Source: an uncultured Polaribacter sp.
GTDB taxonomy: Bacteria; Bacteroidota; Bacteroidia; Flavobacteriales; Flavobacteriaceae
NCBI RefSeq assembly: GCF_947503855.1
Contig: NZ_CANNFF010000008.1
Location: forward strand, 102,548-166,547
Length of the DNA stretch: 64,000 nucleotides
Direction: 5' to 3'
In this document: one piece after another, positions 1-8,665 of the stretch
How positions within the stretch are numbered: position 1 is the first letter of the stretch
Layout of the letters: the number at the start of each line of letters is the position of its first letter
The notes under the pieces: generated by a model
What the model was told of the DNA's origin: nothing
Databases searched by the model: none
Seen by the model: only the letters and a program-made list of their open reading frames with translations
Made by a program: the position numbers and the translations under genes

Positions 1-608
1 GTATTAAAATGAAAATTGGCGCGATTAATTTTGAAGAAGAAATCAACCTCCTAAAATCGATTAGAAAAGAATTTTCTGCAAAAGAAATTGAGTTAAGAGT
101 AGATGCAAATGGTGCATTTTCTCCCAAAGAGGCTTTAGAAAAATTAAAAATTCTTTCTGAACTAGATATTCATTCGATAGAACAGCCCATAAAACAAGGG
201 CAAATTGAAGAAATGGCTTTGTTGTGTCAAAAAACACCTTTGCCTATTGCTTTAGATGAAGAGTTGATTGGAGTTTTTTCTTATCAACAGAAAAAACAAT
301 TATTAGAAACCATACAGCCCCAATATATTATTTTAAAACCAAGTTTAATTGGTGGTTTTACTGGTAGTAACGATTGGATTGATGTAGCTAAAAGCAATCA
401 GATTAATTGGTGGATTACCTCTGCTTTAGAAAGTAATATCGGGTTAAATGCGATAGCACAATTTACATATACTTTGAATAATAATTTGCCCCAAGGTTTA
501 GGTACAGGTAGTTTGTTTACCAATAATTTAGATAGTCCCTTAGAAGTAAAAAACGGAGCATTGCATTACAATAATTCTAAAAAATGGAATACAAATTTAA
601 TTTTATAA
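1..608 (+). CDS. menC: o-succinylbenzoate synthase MenC, C-terminal part (cut by window start)
   Basis: Enolase-superfamily enzyme that dehydrates SHCHC to o-succinylbenzoate in menaquinone synthesis. The reading frame is open to the left edge, so the N-terminal capping domain is missing; 199 residues are visible counted from the ATG at position 9, which is an internal methionine. Superfamily metal ligands are recognisable: Asp32 in VDANG, Glu58 in EQPI and Asp83 in ALDEEL, followed by Lys110 in ILKPS, the usual second catalytic lysine. The MenC call rests on this motif set plus linkage to menE two genes downstream; other enolase-superfamily functions such as dipeptide epimerase are less likely because of the neighbour. 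A CPBP protease gene starts four bases after the stop, so the genes are probably co-transcribed. Confidence 0.88.
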   Translation, partial: IKMKIGAINFEEEINLLKSIRKEFSAKEIELRVDANGAFSPKEALEKLKILSELDIHSIEQPIKQGQIEEMALLCQKTPLPIALDEELIGVFSYQQKKQLLETIQPQYIILKPSLIGGFTGSNDWIDVAKSNQINWWITSALESNIGLNAIAQFTYTLNNNLPQGLGTGSLFTNNLDSPLEVKNGALHYNNSKKWNTNLIL

Positions 609-612
609 AATA

Positions 613-1548
613 ATGAATTTTATACAACAAGCATATAAAGGAAAAAACGAATGGTATCATTGGCTAACAACTCTATTTTTAGTTTTTTTAGGTTGGCAAA
701 TTTTAGGAGTAATACCATTAGTGATGGCTGCAGCAGCAAAATCTAAAAATATAGCAGAGTTTTTAGAGTTTGCACAAACTAATTTTATGACTGCAGGAAT
801 AGATAAAAATCTTTTATTATTCCTTATTATTTTTACTTTTTTTGTGGGCTTACTTTTTCTGTTTATTGGTGTAAAATATATACATAAAAGAACCATTACT
901 TCTTTAATTACTAGTAGAAAAAAAGTAGATTGGAAACGTTTTTTTTATGGCTTTTTTGTTTGGGGTTTTATTGCAATTGCATTTTCCTACATTAGTATTT
1001 TATTAGCACCAGAAAATTTTATCTGGAATTTTAATGCAAAGCCATTTTTTATTTTGGTAGCCATTTCTTTTTTATTTATCCCATTTCAAACTAGTTTAGA
1101 AGAACTGCTTTTTAGAGGCTATTTAATGCAAGGTCTTGGAGTTTTGGCTAAAAATAGATGGCTTCCTTTAATTTTTACATCTGTAGTTTTTGGCTTATTA
1201 CATGGTGCAAATCCAGAAGTGGCAAAATTGGGGCAACTTAGTATGGTTTTTTACATAGGTACCGGCTTGTTCTATGGTATTGTAACTTTGATGGATGAAG
1301 GCACAGAGCTAGCATTAGGTTTACATGCAGTAAATAACATAACAGCTGCCTTTTTTATTACTACAGATTGGACTGTTTTTCAAACAGATGCTTTGTACAT
1401 AGATATTTCAGAGCCATCTTTAACTTGGGAAATGTTTTTGCCTGTGTTTGTTTTATATCCTATATTGCTGTTTTTGTTTTCTGAGAAATACGGCTGGAAA
1501 AACTGGAAAGAAAAACTAACAGGTAAAATTATTGAGCCAGTAAACTAA
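613..1548 (+). CDS. CPBP-family intramembrane metalloprotease (CAAX protease-like)
   Basis: Multi-pass membrane protein of 311 residues with hydrophobic segments near 18-45, 66-90, 110-132, 146-160, 185-200 and 270-290. It carries the three CPBP/ABI signatures: EExxxR at 163-168 (EELLFR), a histidine at 197 in FGLLHG, and HAVNN at 238-242, so the predicted metal-dependent active site is complete. Family members are site-2-type proteases of the inner membrane; the substrate cannot be read from the sequence. It sits between menC and menE with gaps of 4 and 26 bases, so it is probably transcribed with the menaquinone genes. No link to menaquinone chemistry is established by the sequence. Confidence 0.9.
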   Translation: MNFIQQAYKGKNEWYHWLTTLFLVFLGWQILGVIPLVMAAAAKSKNIAEFLEFAQTNFMTAGIDKNLLLFLIIFTFFVGLLFLFIGVKYIHKRTITSLITSRKKVDWKRFFYGFFVWGFIAIAFSYISILLAPENFIWNFNAKPFFILVAISFLFIPFQTSLEELLFRGYLMQGLGVLAKNRWLPLIFTSVVFGLLHGANPEVAKLGQLSMVFYIGTGLFYGIVTLMDEGTELALGLHAVNNITAAFFITTDWTVFQTDALYIDISEPSLTWEMFLPVFVLYPILLFLFSEKYGWKNWKEKLTGKIIEPVN

Positions 1549-1574
1549 AAAGAAAACAACAGAGTTTTATAATA

Positions 1575-2681
1575 TTGATACCAAAACCATTTCATAAACG
1601 TTTTCAATTAAACAATCATTCATTTTTAAATGTTGATGATTTATTAGCGTATTCAAAGAATAATTCTAAAGAAATATATACTTTTTTAGTAGAATGGTTT
1701 TCAGAGGAAGATACGATTTCTGTACAAACTTCGGGCTCTACAGCAAAACCACAAAAAATAACATTACAAAAAGACCACATTGTAAACTCAGCAAAAGCAA
1801 CAGGTGCTTACTTTCAATTAAAAGAAAATACAAAAGCGTTATTATGCTTACCTGTAGATTATATTGCTGGTAAATTAATGCTTATTAGAGCATTTACTTT
1901 AGGTTGGCAATTAGACGTTGTTAACCCCAGTTCTAAACCCTTAAAAACGACTACTAAAATTTACGATTTTGTAGCTATGGTGCCTTTACAGGTAGAAAAT
2001 TCTTTGGAAAAATTACACACTATTAAAAAATTAATTATTGGAGGAGGAGCCGTTTCTGAACAATTAAAAAACAAATTACAAAAAGTAAGTACGCAATGTT
2101 TTGCCACTTATGGCATGACAGAAACCATTACCCATGTTGCAATAAAAAGATTAAACAATGTAAAATCTTTTCGAGTTAAAATAACCAATAAGATGGCTTC
2201 TAAAAATTCTTATAAAGAAGCGTTTTATCAAACGTTACCAAATACCAGTATTTATAAAGATCAAAGAAATTGTTTGGTTATAAAAAACGACACAATTTCT
2301 AATAAAGTGGTTTTTACAAATGATGTTGTACAGTTAATTTCAGATACGCAATTTGAATGGTTAGGTCGTTTTGACAATGTAATTAATTCTGGTGGAGTCA
2401 AATTACATCCCGAAAAAATAGAAGAAAAATTGACAGAAATGATAACCCAACGCTTTTTTGTTTCAGGGATTTTTGATGAAAAATTAGGCGAAAAATTAGT
2501 TTTAGTTATTGAGGATTCCCAAATTTCAAACAAAGTTGAAATGTCTTTAAAAGAAAGTATCAAGGATATAGGTTTATCAAAATATGAAATTCCGAAAGAA
2601 ATTTATTTTGTAGCACAATTTATAGAAACAGAAACAAAAAAAATCCAACGTAAAAAAACACTGGATTTAATTCAATTTTAA
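1575..2681 (+). CDS. menE: o-succinylbenzoate-CoA ligase MenE
   Basis: Adenylate-forming enzyme activating o-succinylbenzoate with ATP and CoA in menaquinone synthesis. At 368 residues it is short for the ANL superfamily, as is usual for the flavobacterial form. Motifs: P-loop-like TSGSTAKPQK at 52-61, YGMTET at 179-184, and GRFDNVINSGG at 264-274, the hinge region before the small C-terminal domain. The only standard start codon giving the whole N-terminus is TTG at 1575; there is no ATG nearby. It follows the CPBP gene by 26 bases and ends 50 bases before the convergent yebC-like gene. Confidence 0.88.
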   Translation: MIPKPFHKRFQLNNHSFLNVDDLLAYSKNNSKEIYTFLVEWFSEEDTISVQTSGSTAKPQKITLQKDHIVNSAKATGAYFQLKENTKALLCLPVDYIAGKLMLIRAFTLGWQLDVVNPSSKPLKTTTKIYDFVAMVPLQVENSLEKLHTIKKLIIGGGAVSEQLKNKLQKVSTQCFATYGMTETITHVAIKRLNNVKSFRVKITNKMASKNSYKEAFYQTLPNTSIYKDQRNCLVIKNDTISNKVVFTNDVVQLISDTQFEWLGRFDNVINSGGVKLHPEKIEEKLTEMITQRFFVSGIFDEKLGEKLVLVIEDSQISNKVEMSLKESIKDIGLSKYEIPKEIYFVAQFIETETKKIQRKKTLDLIQF

Positions 2682-2731
2682 AAATATTTTTATCTATTGT
2701 TTGTTTTTATTTTTTACACAGCCTTTGTTTT

Positions 2732-3457
2732 TTATGACTCGTTACTTTTCATAGAATGATATACGTTTTGTACATCATCATCTTCTTCTAGTTTTTCTAA
2801 AAGTTTGTCTACATCAGCTTGTTGTTCTTCTGTAAGTTTTGTGGTAGTTGTTGGTATTCTTTCAAAACCAGAAGACAATATTTCTATATTATTTTCTTCA
2901 AAATAAGATTGTAAAGCTCCAAATTGTTCAAAAGGTGCATAAATTATTACGCCTTCTTCATCATCAAAAATTTCTTCAACTTCAAAATCTATCAATTCTA
3001 GTTCTAGTTCTTCCATATCCATTGTAATATCTTCCTTTTTAACGGTAAAATTACAAGTATGATCAAACATAAAAACAACAGAACCAGAAGTACCTAAATT
3101 ACCATCACATTTATTAAAAGCGGCTCTAACATTGGCAACTGTTCTGTTATTATTATCTGTGGCAGTTTCTATTAAAACGGCAATTCCATGAGGTGCATAT
3201 CCTTCAAATAAAACTTCTTTATAGTTTGCTGTATCTTTATCAGAGGCTTTTTTTATAGCGCGCTCTACATTGTCTTTAGGCATATTTGCAGCCTTTGCAT
3301 TTTGTATTACAGCACGTAAACGAGAGTTGGTGTCTGGGTTTGGTCCTCCTTCTTTAACAGCCATCACAATGTCTTTACCAAGTCTGGTAAATGTTTTAGC
3401 CATTGCAGACCAACGTTTCATTTTTCTTGCTTTTCTAAACTCAAATGCTCTACCCAT
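2732..3457 (-). CDS. YebC/PmpR (TACO1) family protein
   Basis: Conserved 241-residue protein of the YebC/PmpR/TACO1 family. Bacterial members have been described as DNA-binding regulators, and mitochondrial and some bacterial members act on ribosomes during translation of difficult sequences; which applies here cannot be read from the sequence. The N-terminus matches the family (MGRAFEFRKARKMKRW), followed by the GGPNPDTNSRLR and AANMPKDNVERAIKKA blocks and the LFEGYAPHG segment near residue 83. The C-terminus is rich in Asp and Glu. A single-gene unit with its own well-formed promoter upstream; convergent with menE. Confidence 0.92.
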   Translation of the reverse strand: MGRAFEFRKARKMKRWSAMAKTFTRLGKDIVMAVKEGGPNPDTNSRLRAVIQNAKAANMPKDNVERAIKKASDKDTANYKEVLFEGYAPHGIAVLIETATDNNNRTVANVRAAFNKCDGNLGTSGSVVFMFDHTCNFTVKKEDITMDMEELELELIDFEVEEIFDDEEGVIIYAPFEQFGALQSYFEENNIEILSSGFERIPTTTTKLTEEQQADVDKLLEKLEEDDDVQNVYHSMKSNES

Positions 3458-3481
3458 TTCTATAATTTCTTTTAATTAAAA

Positions 3482-3518
3482 TGCTTACAAATGTAAAAAT
3501 TTGGCTGGTTTATTGCAA
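3482..3518 (-). promoter_or_regulatory. Promoter of the yebC-like gene
   Basis: Reading the minus strand, TTG at 3518-3516, a 20-base spacer, then TACATTTG at 3495-3488. This fits the Bacteroidota primary sigma consensus (TTTG/TTG, 19-21 bases, TAnnTTTG). Transcription would start near 3482, giving a leader of about 25 bases before the ATG at 3457. Confidence 0.65.
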
Positions 3519-3532
3519 TTTTTGAGGGTTCT

Positions 3533-4720
3533 TTATTTTAAAAGCTGATAAGACTGTTTGGCTATTTCAATTTCCTCATTTGTTGGTATTATTAATATTT
3601 TTACTTTTGATGTTGCAGACTGTATTTCTCTAATTTTTTTAGAACGAATTTTGTTTTTTTCTTTATCTAATTCAATTCCTAAAAAAGTTAAATTTTCACA
3701 TGCTATTTTTCTCATTTCTGCAGAATTTTCTCCAATACCAGCAGTAAAAACAATAGCATCTAATCCGTTTAAAACAGCTGCATAACTACCTATATATTTT
3801 CTAATTCTGTAAGCTGCTAAATTTAAAGCATGTTGGCATTCAGCATTTCCATTTGCTGCATTTTCTGTAATTTCTCTCAAATCAGAAAAACCAGTTAAGC
3901 CTTTCATGCCAGATTGTTTTTGTAACAAATTACTTACTTGTTCTGCTGTTTTATTTAACTTTTTCATCAAAAAGAAAATTACAGAATGATCTATATCTCC
4001 AGAACGAGTTCCCATAACTAACCCATTTGCTGGTCCTAAACCTAAAGAAGTATCAATACATTTACCTTCTTTTATGGCAGCCATACTACAGCCATTTCCT
4101 AAATGAATGGTAATTATATTTTTTGAGTTCTCTTGCTTTAGATAGTCGATTGCTTTTTCAGAAACATATTTGTGGCTTGTGCCATGAAAACCATAAGCTC
4201 TAATTTTATGTTTTTCTAAATATTTAGTAGGAATTGCATATTGGTATGCAACTTTTGGCATAGTTTGATGAAAGGAAGTATCGAAAATAGCAATTTGCTT
4301 TGCTTTTGTAAAGATAGTTTCTGCAATTTCGATTCCTGTTAAATTTGCAGGGTTGTGCAAAGGTGCTAAATCATATAAATCACGAATACTATTCTTTACA
4401 TCGTCTGTAACTATTACAGTTTTACTGAATTTATTTCCTCCATGAACCACTCTATGTCCAACTGCCTCAATTTCATCAACCGTATTTATAACACCTAACT
4501 TTTTATCTAATAAAGTATCTGCAATTTTTTCCAAACCAATTTTATGGTTTAAAATTGGCATTGTTTCGTGGTATTCTTCACCGTTTTTATCGTGATTAAA
4601 TATGGCATCTTCCATCCCAATTCTTTCTACCAAACCAACACATTTTACATGTTTAGAAGGCATTTCTATGACTTGATATTTTAAAGAAGAAGAACCTGCG
4701 TTTAATACTAAAATATTCAT
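3533..4720 (-). CDS. ackA: Acetate kinase
   Basis: Converts acetyl phosphate and ADP to acetate and ATP, the second step of the Pta-AckA pathway. 395 residues, the normal family length. The acetokinase signature begins the protein (MNILVLNAGSSSLKYQ), and the later blocks HRVVHGG, FDTSFHQTMP, GFHGTSHKYV and HLGNGCSMAAI are all present, so the substrate and phosphate-binding residues look intact. It starts two bases after the pta stop, so the two genes form an operon with pta first. No hairpin terminator is obvious between its stop and the yebC-like gene. Confidence 0.96.
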   Translation of the reverse strand: MNILVLNAGSSSLKYQVIEMPSKHVKCVGLVERIGMEDAIFNHDKNGEEYHETMPILNHKIGLEKIADTLLDKKLGVINTVDEIEAVGHRVVHGGNKFSKTVIVTDDVKNSIRDLYDLAPLHNPANLTGIEIAETIFTKAKQIAIFDTSFHQTMPKVAYQYAIPTKYLEKHKIRAYGFHGTSHKYVSEKAIDYLKQENSKNIITIHLGNGCSMAAIKEGKCIDTSLGLGPANGLVMGTRSGDIDHSVIFFLMKKLNKTAEQVSNLLQKQSGMKGLTGFSDLREITENAANGNAECQHALNLAAYRIRKYIGSYAAVLNGLDAIVFTAGIGENSAEMRKIACENLTFLGIELDKEKNKIRSKKIREIQSATSKVKILIIPTNEEIEIAKQSYQLLK

Positions 4721-4722
4721 AT

Positions 4723-6816
4723 TTATTGTTGATTTGCTTGAATTGCCGTTAATAAAACTGTGTTAAAAATATCGTCTACAGTGCATCCTCTGCTTAAATC
4801 GTTTACAGGTTTGTTTAAACCTTGTAACATAGGTCCAATGGCTAAGGCGCCAGTTTCTCTTTGTATGGCTTTGTATGTGTTATTACCGGTATTTAAATCT
4901 GGAAAAATTAATACAGAAGCTTGACCTGCAACATCAGAATTTGGCATTTTTGTTTTGGCAACAGACGTGTCTACAGCTGCATCATATTGTATTGGGCCTT
5001 CAATTTTTAAATTAGGATTTTTGGCTTTTACCAATTGAGTTGCTTTACGAACTTTTTCTACTTCTTCTCCTTTTCCAGAACTACCAGAAGAGTAAGAAAG
5101 CATGGCAACTTTGGCTTCGATACCAAAAGCTTCTGCAGATAATGCAGATGAAATTGCAATTTCAGAAAGTTGTTCTGCATTTGGGTTAGGATTTACAGCA
5201 CAGTCTCCCATAACAGAAACTCTATCTGATAAACACATAAAAAATACGGAAGATACTATAGAAACATTAGGCTTTGTTTTTATCAATTGTAACGCTGGTT
5301 TTATGGTATGCATGGTTGTGTGTACTGCACCAGAAACCATACCATCTGCCAAACCGTTTAAAATCATTAAAGTACCGTAATAAGAAACATCTCTGGTTAA
5401 ATCCATAGCTGTTGTCTCAGTCATTCCTTTATGTTTTCTGGCATTAAAAAGTGTGTTTGCAAATTCTTTATTATGTATAGAGTCTTCTGGATTTAGAACA
5501 TTTATTTTGTCTAAATCAATTTGAATTCCTATTTGATCGCATTTTAATTGAATGGTTCTTTTATCTCCTAACAAAGTTAAATCTACAATGTCTAATAATT
5601 GTAAACGTGCTGCAGCTCTAATAATTCTTTCATCATCACCTTCTGGCAACACAATATGTTTTTTATGAGCTCTAGCTTTCTGTAACAAGTTATACTGAAA
5701 CATGCTAGGTGTTAATCTATCTGAATGATATGAGGTTAAAATATTGGTTAAACCTTCTGCATTTACATACTTATCAAAAGTATCTAAAGAGAGTAATATT
5801 TTTTTGTTATGAGTAGCATAAATTTTAGATTTTACTGCTCCAATTTTATTAGTAATTTTAAAGGTACCTCCATCTACAGCTATAATAGGTACTGTAGATT
5901 GTACACCTTCTATTAATTTAATAATAGCATCTTCTGGTACTAAAGATCCTGTTAAAATAATCCCTGCTATTTTTGGATAATTTTTAGAGGCATTTGCTTG
6001 TAAGGCTCCTAAAATAATATCTGCTCTATCGCCAGGTGTAATTACCAATGCATTTTCTTTAATTCGGGTTAAGTAATTCCTAAGTTGCATAGCGCCAGTA
6101 CTATAGCTTCCAATAGCATTGTCTAAAAATTGTTTGCCAAATAACACTCTGCCTTTTAGAGCTTGTACCACTTCTTTTACCGTTGGAAAAGCCAAAAAAT
6201 CTACTTTAGGGATAATATCTATCTGTAGTTTTTCTGGAAAACTTTTTATCAACTCTTTACGAATGTAATCAACCTCATCTACTTCTATTTTATTTGCAAT
6301 AATACCAATTACATCTACTTCTTTATTGATGAAAGAATTGTAAGAAAGTTGCATAGTATTTATAAAATCTTTCTTTTTCTTACCATTTCCAGATCCTACA
6401 ATAAGTGCTGGTATGCCCAGATTTTTGGCAATCATTAAATTTACGTCGAGTTCTGTAAAACCACCTTCGCCAGAAAAATCGGTACCTTCTACTAAAACGT
6501 AATCATAACTAGCCTCTAGTTTTTTATATTTTTTGATGACATTGTGAATTACGTCATCTGCTTTTCCTTCACTTAAAAGTTCTACAACTTCGCTTTGCGT
6601 ATAAGCAAAACAGTCTTTGTAGTTTATATCTAAGTTAAAAAATTTGATTGCTGTGTTTGTATGTTCGTCATAACTATGTTCATTAAACTCGTTAATAATA
6701 GGTCTAAAATACCCTACTTTGGCAGATTTAATTAACATCATTCTTAAGAGTCCTAAAGAAATTAAAGATTTACCACTGTCAGATTCAACAGTGGCAATAT
6801 AGATGGCTTTACTCAT
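4723..6816 (-). CDS. pta: Phosphate acetyltransferase (long, three-domain form)
   Basis: Makes acetyl phosphate from acetyl-CoA and phosphate, coupling to AckA. At 697 residues this is the long Pta form: an N-terminal CobB/BioD-like domain with a degenerate P-loop (VESDSGKS near residue 10), a central DRTGG-type domain near 215-330, and the catalytic PTA_PTB domain from about 375 to the end, including HIVLPEGDDERIIRAA. Translationally close to ackA. A minus-strand -7 box (TATTTTTG, 6844-6837) lies 20 bases before the ATG, downstream of the terminator of the preceding carboxylase gene, so pta-ackA is likely its own transcription unit. Confidence 0.95.
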   Translation of the reverse strand: MSKAIYIATVESDSGKSLISLGLLRMMLIKSAKVGYFRPIINEFNEHSYDEHTNTAIKFFNLDINYKDCFAYTQSEVVELLSEGKADDVIHNVIKKYKKLEASYDYVLVEGTDFSGEGGFTELDVNLMIAKNLGIPALIVGSGNGKKKKDFINTMQLSYNSFINKEVDVIGIIANKIEVDEVDYIRKELIKSFPEKLQIDIIPKVDFLAFPTVKEVVQALKGRVLFGKQFLDNAIGSYSTGAMQLRNYLTRIKENALVITPGDRADIILGALQANASKNYPKIAGIILTGSLVPEDAIIKLIEGVQSTVPIIAVDGGTFKITNKIGAVKSKIYATHNKKILLSLDTFDKYVNAEGLTNILTSYHSDRLTPSMFQYNLLQKARAHKKHIVLPEGDDERIIRAAARLQLLDIVDLTLLGDKRTIQLKCDQIGIQIDLDKINVLNPEDSIHNKEFANTLFNARKHKGMTETTAMDLTRDVSYYGTLMILNGLADGMVSGAVHTTMHTIKPALQLIKTKPNVSIVSSVFFMCLSDRVSVMGDCAVNPNPNAEQLSEIAISSALSAEAFGIEAKVAMLSYSSGSSGKGEEVEKVRKATQLVKAKNPNLKIEGPIQYDAAVDTSVAKTKMPNSDVAGQASVLIFPDLNTGNNTYKAIQRETGALAIGPMLQGLNKPVNDLSRGCTVDDIFNTVLLTAIQANQQ

Positions 6817-6836
6817 TTTTTATTTTTAATATGGCA

Positions 6837-6844
6837 CAAAAATA
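6837..6844 (-). promoter_or_regulatory. -7 promoter box of pta-ackA
   Basis: TATTTTTG on the minus strand matches TAnnTTTG and lies 20 bases before the pta ATG. No convincing -33 element is seen at the expected distance; that position falls in the upstream terminator hairpin. Confidence 0.4.
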
Positions 6845-6849
6845 AGATA

Positions 6850-6880
6850 TAAAAAAATGACTAATTGTGATATTAGTCAT
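6850..6880 (-). terminator. Rho-independent terminator of the acyl-CoA carboxylase gene
   Basis: A perfect 9-base-pair stem, ATGACTAAT/ATTAGTCAT (6857-6865 and 6872-6880), with a 6-base loop. On the minus strand it is followed directly by a run of seven T. It lies 31 bases after the carboxylase stop and upstream of pta. Confidence 0.8.
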
Positions 6881-6910
6881 ATTAATTATTAAAAGGGACT
6901 TAAGGGTGTT

Positions 6911-8554
6911 TTAAACCTGTAAAACACCCATATTAAATTTTTTCTCAATAGGAGCATGGTTTGCAGCTTCTATTCCCATAGAAATCCATGTTCTTGTATC
7001 TAAGGGATTTATCACAGCATCTGTCCAAATTCTTGCAGCTGCATAATAAGGAGAAATTTGCTTGTCATAACGCGATTTTATTTTGTCAAATAACTCAGCT
7101 TCTTTTTCAGGTGTAATTTTTTCGCCTTTCTTTTTTAGTGATGCTGTTTCTATTTGTAGTAAAACTTTAGCGGCAGAATTACCACTCATTACCGCTAATT
7201 CAGCACTTGGCCATGCAACAATTAATCTTGGATCATAGGCTTTACCGCACATAGCATAATTACCTGCACCATAAGAGTTACCAATTACAATAGTAAATTT
7301 TGGTACCACAGAATTGCTAACTGCATTTACCATTTTAGCACCATCTTTTATAATTCCACCATGTTCTGATTTGCTGCCTACCATAAAACCAGTAACATCT
7401 TGTAAGAAGACTAAAGGGATTTTTTTCTGATTACAATTGGCAATAAAACGAGTTGCTTTGTCTGCAGAATCGTTGTAAATAACGCCACCAAATTGCATTT
7501 CTGTAGGTTTGGTTTTAGACGAAGTTGTTTTTACTAATTTACGTTGATTGGCAATAATGCCTACTGCCCAACCATCAATTCTGGCATAACCTGTTAAAAT
7601 GGTTTTGCCATACCCTTCTTTATATTGTTCAAATTCAGAATTATCTACCAAACGCTTGATGATTTCTACCATATCATACTGCGCGTTTCTTTCTCTTGGT
7701 AAAATTCCAAAAATATCTTCTTCGTTTTCTTTTGGTGGATAAGATTCTATTTTACTAAAACCAGCTTTGTCATAATCGCCAATTTTATCGACTATAAATT
7801 TTATTTTATCAAGTGCATCTTTATCATCTTTTGCTTTGTAATCTGTGACTCCAGAAACTTCGCAATGTGTGGTTGCACCGCCCAATGTTTCATTATCAAT
7901 AGACTCGCCAATTGCTGCTTTAACCAAATAGCTTCCTGCTAGAAAAATACTTGCGGTTTTGTCAACAATCATTGCTTCGTCGCTCATAATAGGTAAATAA
8001 GCACCACCAGCAACACAACTACCCATAATAGCAGAGATTTGGGTAATCCCCATACTACTCATTACAGCATTGTTTCTAAAAATGCGTCCAAAGTGTTCTT
8101 TATCTGGAAAAATTTCGTCTTGCATTGGTAAATACACACCTGCAGAATCTACGAGATAAATAATTGGTAATTTATTTTCTATGGATATTTCTTGTGCTCG
8201 TAAATTCTTTTTTCCTGTAATAGGAAACCAAGCACCTGCTTTTACAGTGGCATCATTAGCAACTACAATGCACTGTTTGCCTTTAATGTAGCCAATTTTT
8301 ACAACGACACCTCCAGAAGGACATCCCCCATGTTCTGCATACATATCTTCGCCAGCAAAAGCCCCAATTTCTATAGATTTTTCATTTTTGTCTAATAAAT
8401 AGTCAATACGTTCTCTTGCTGTTAACTTTCCTTTTTCATGATGTTTATCAATTCTTTTTTGACCCCCACCTAATTTTACTTTTGCAAATTTTCTTTTTAA
8501 ATCAGAAACTAAAAGTTTGTTATAATCTTCGTTTTTATTGAAGTTTAAATCCAT
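6911..8554 (-). CDS. Acyl-CoA carboxylase, biotin-dependent carboxyltransferase (beta) subunit
   Basis: Carboxyltransferase subunit of a propionyl-CoA, methylcrotonyl-CoA or related acyl-CoA carboxylase; it moves CO2 from carboxybiotin to the acyl-CoA. 547 residues covering both crotonase-like halves. Recognisable blocks are GKLTARERIDYLLD near residue 45, the PIIYLVDSAGVYLP segment, MGSCVAGGAYLP, and in the second half the QDVTGFMVG and GNSYGAGNYAMCGKAYDPR blocks. No biotin carboxylase or biotin carrier gene is within the window, so the alpha subunit must be encoded elsewhere. MccB-like or PccB-like specificity cannot be separated by eye. The gene has its own terminator. Confidence 0.9.
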   Translation of the reverse strand: MDLNFNKNEDYNKLLVSDLKRKFAKVKLGGGQKRIDKHHEKGKLTARERIDYLLDKNEKSIEIGAFAGEDMYAEHGGCPSGGVVVKIGYIKGKQCIVVANDATVKAGAWFPITGKKNLRAQEISIENKLPIIYLVDSAGVYLPMQDEIFPDKEHFGRIFRNNAVMSSMGITQISAIMGSCVAGGAYLPIMSDEAMIVDKTASIFLAGSYLVKAAIGESIDNETLGGATTHCEVSGVTDYKAKDDKDALDKIKFIVDKIGDYDKAGFSKIESYPPKENEEDIFGILPRERNAQYDMVEIIKRLVDNSEFEQYKEGYGKTILTGYARIDGWAVGIIANQRKLVKTTSSKTKPTEMQFGGVIYNDSADKATRFIANCNQKKIPLVFLQDVTGFMVGSKSEHGGIIKDGAKMVNAVSNSVVPKFTIVIGNSYGAGNYAMCGKAYDPRLIVAWPSAELAVMSGNSAAKVLLQIETASLKKKGEKITPEKEAELFDKIKSRYDKQISPYYAAARIWTDAVINPLDTRTWISMGIEAANHAPIEKKFNMGVLQV

Positions 8555-8665
8555 AGGAAATTCTATCTAAGTTTTTGCTAAATTAAGAAAATATGTTGTG
8601 AAACCCTTGTTGAGTTTTTTGGTAATTACATAAATGTTTCTTAAAATTTAAAATAAGAACTTTTG

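Noticed and set aside
6857..6880. Inverted repeat ATGACTAAT-N6-ATTAGTCAT upstream of pta considered as an operator.
   Set aside because: On the minus strand it is followed directly by seven T and lies 31 bases after the carboxylase stop, so a terminator explains it better.
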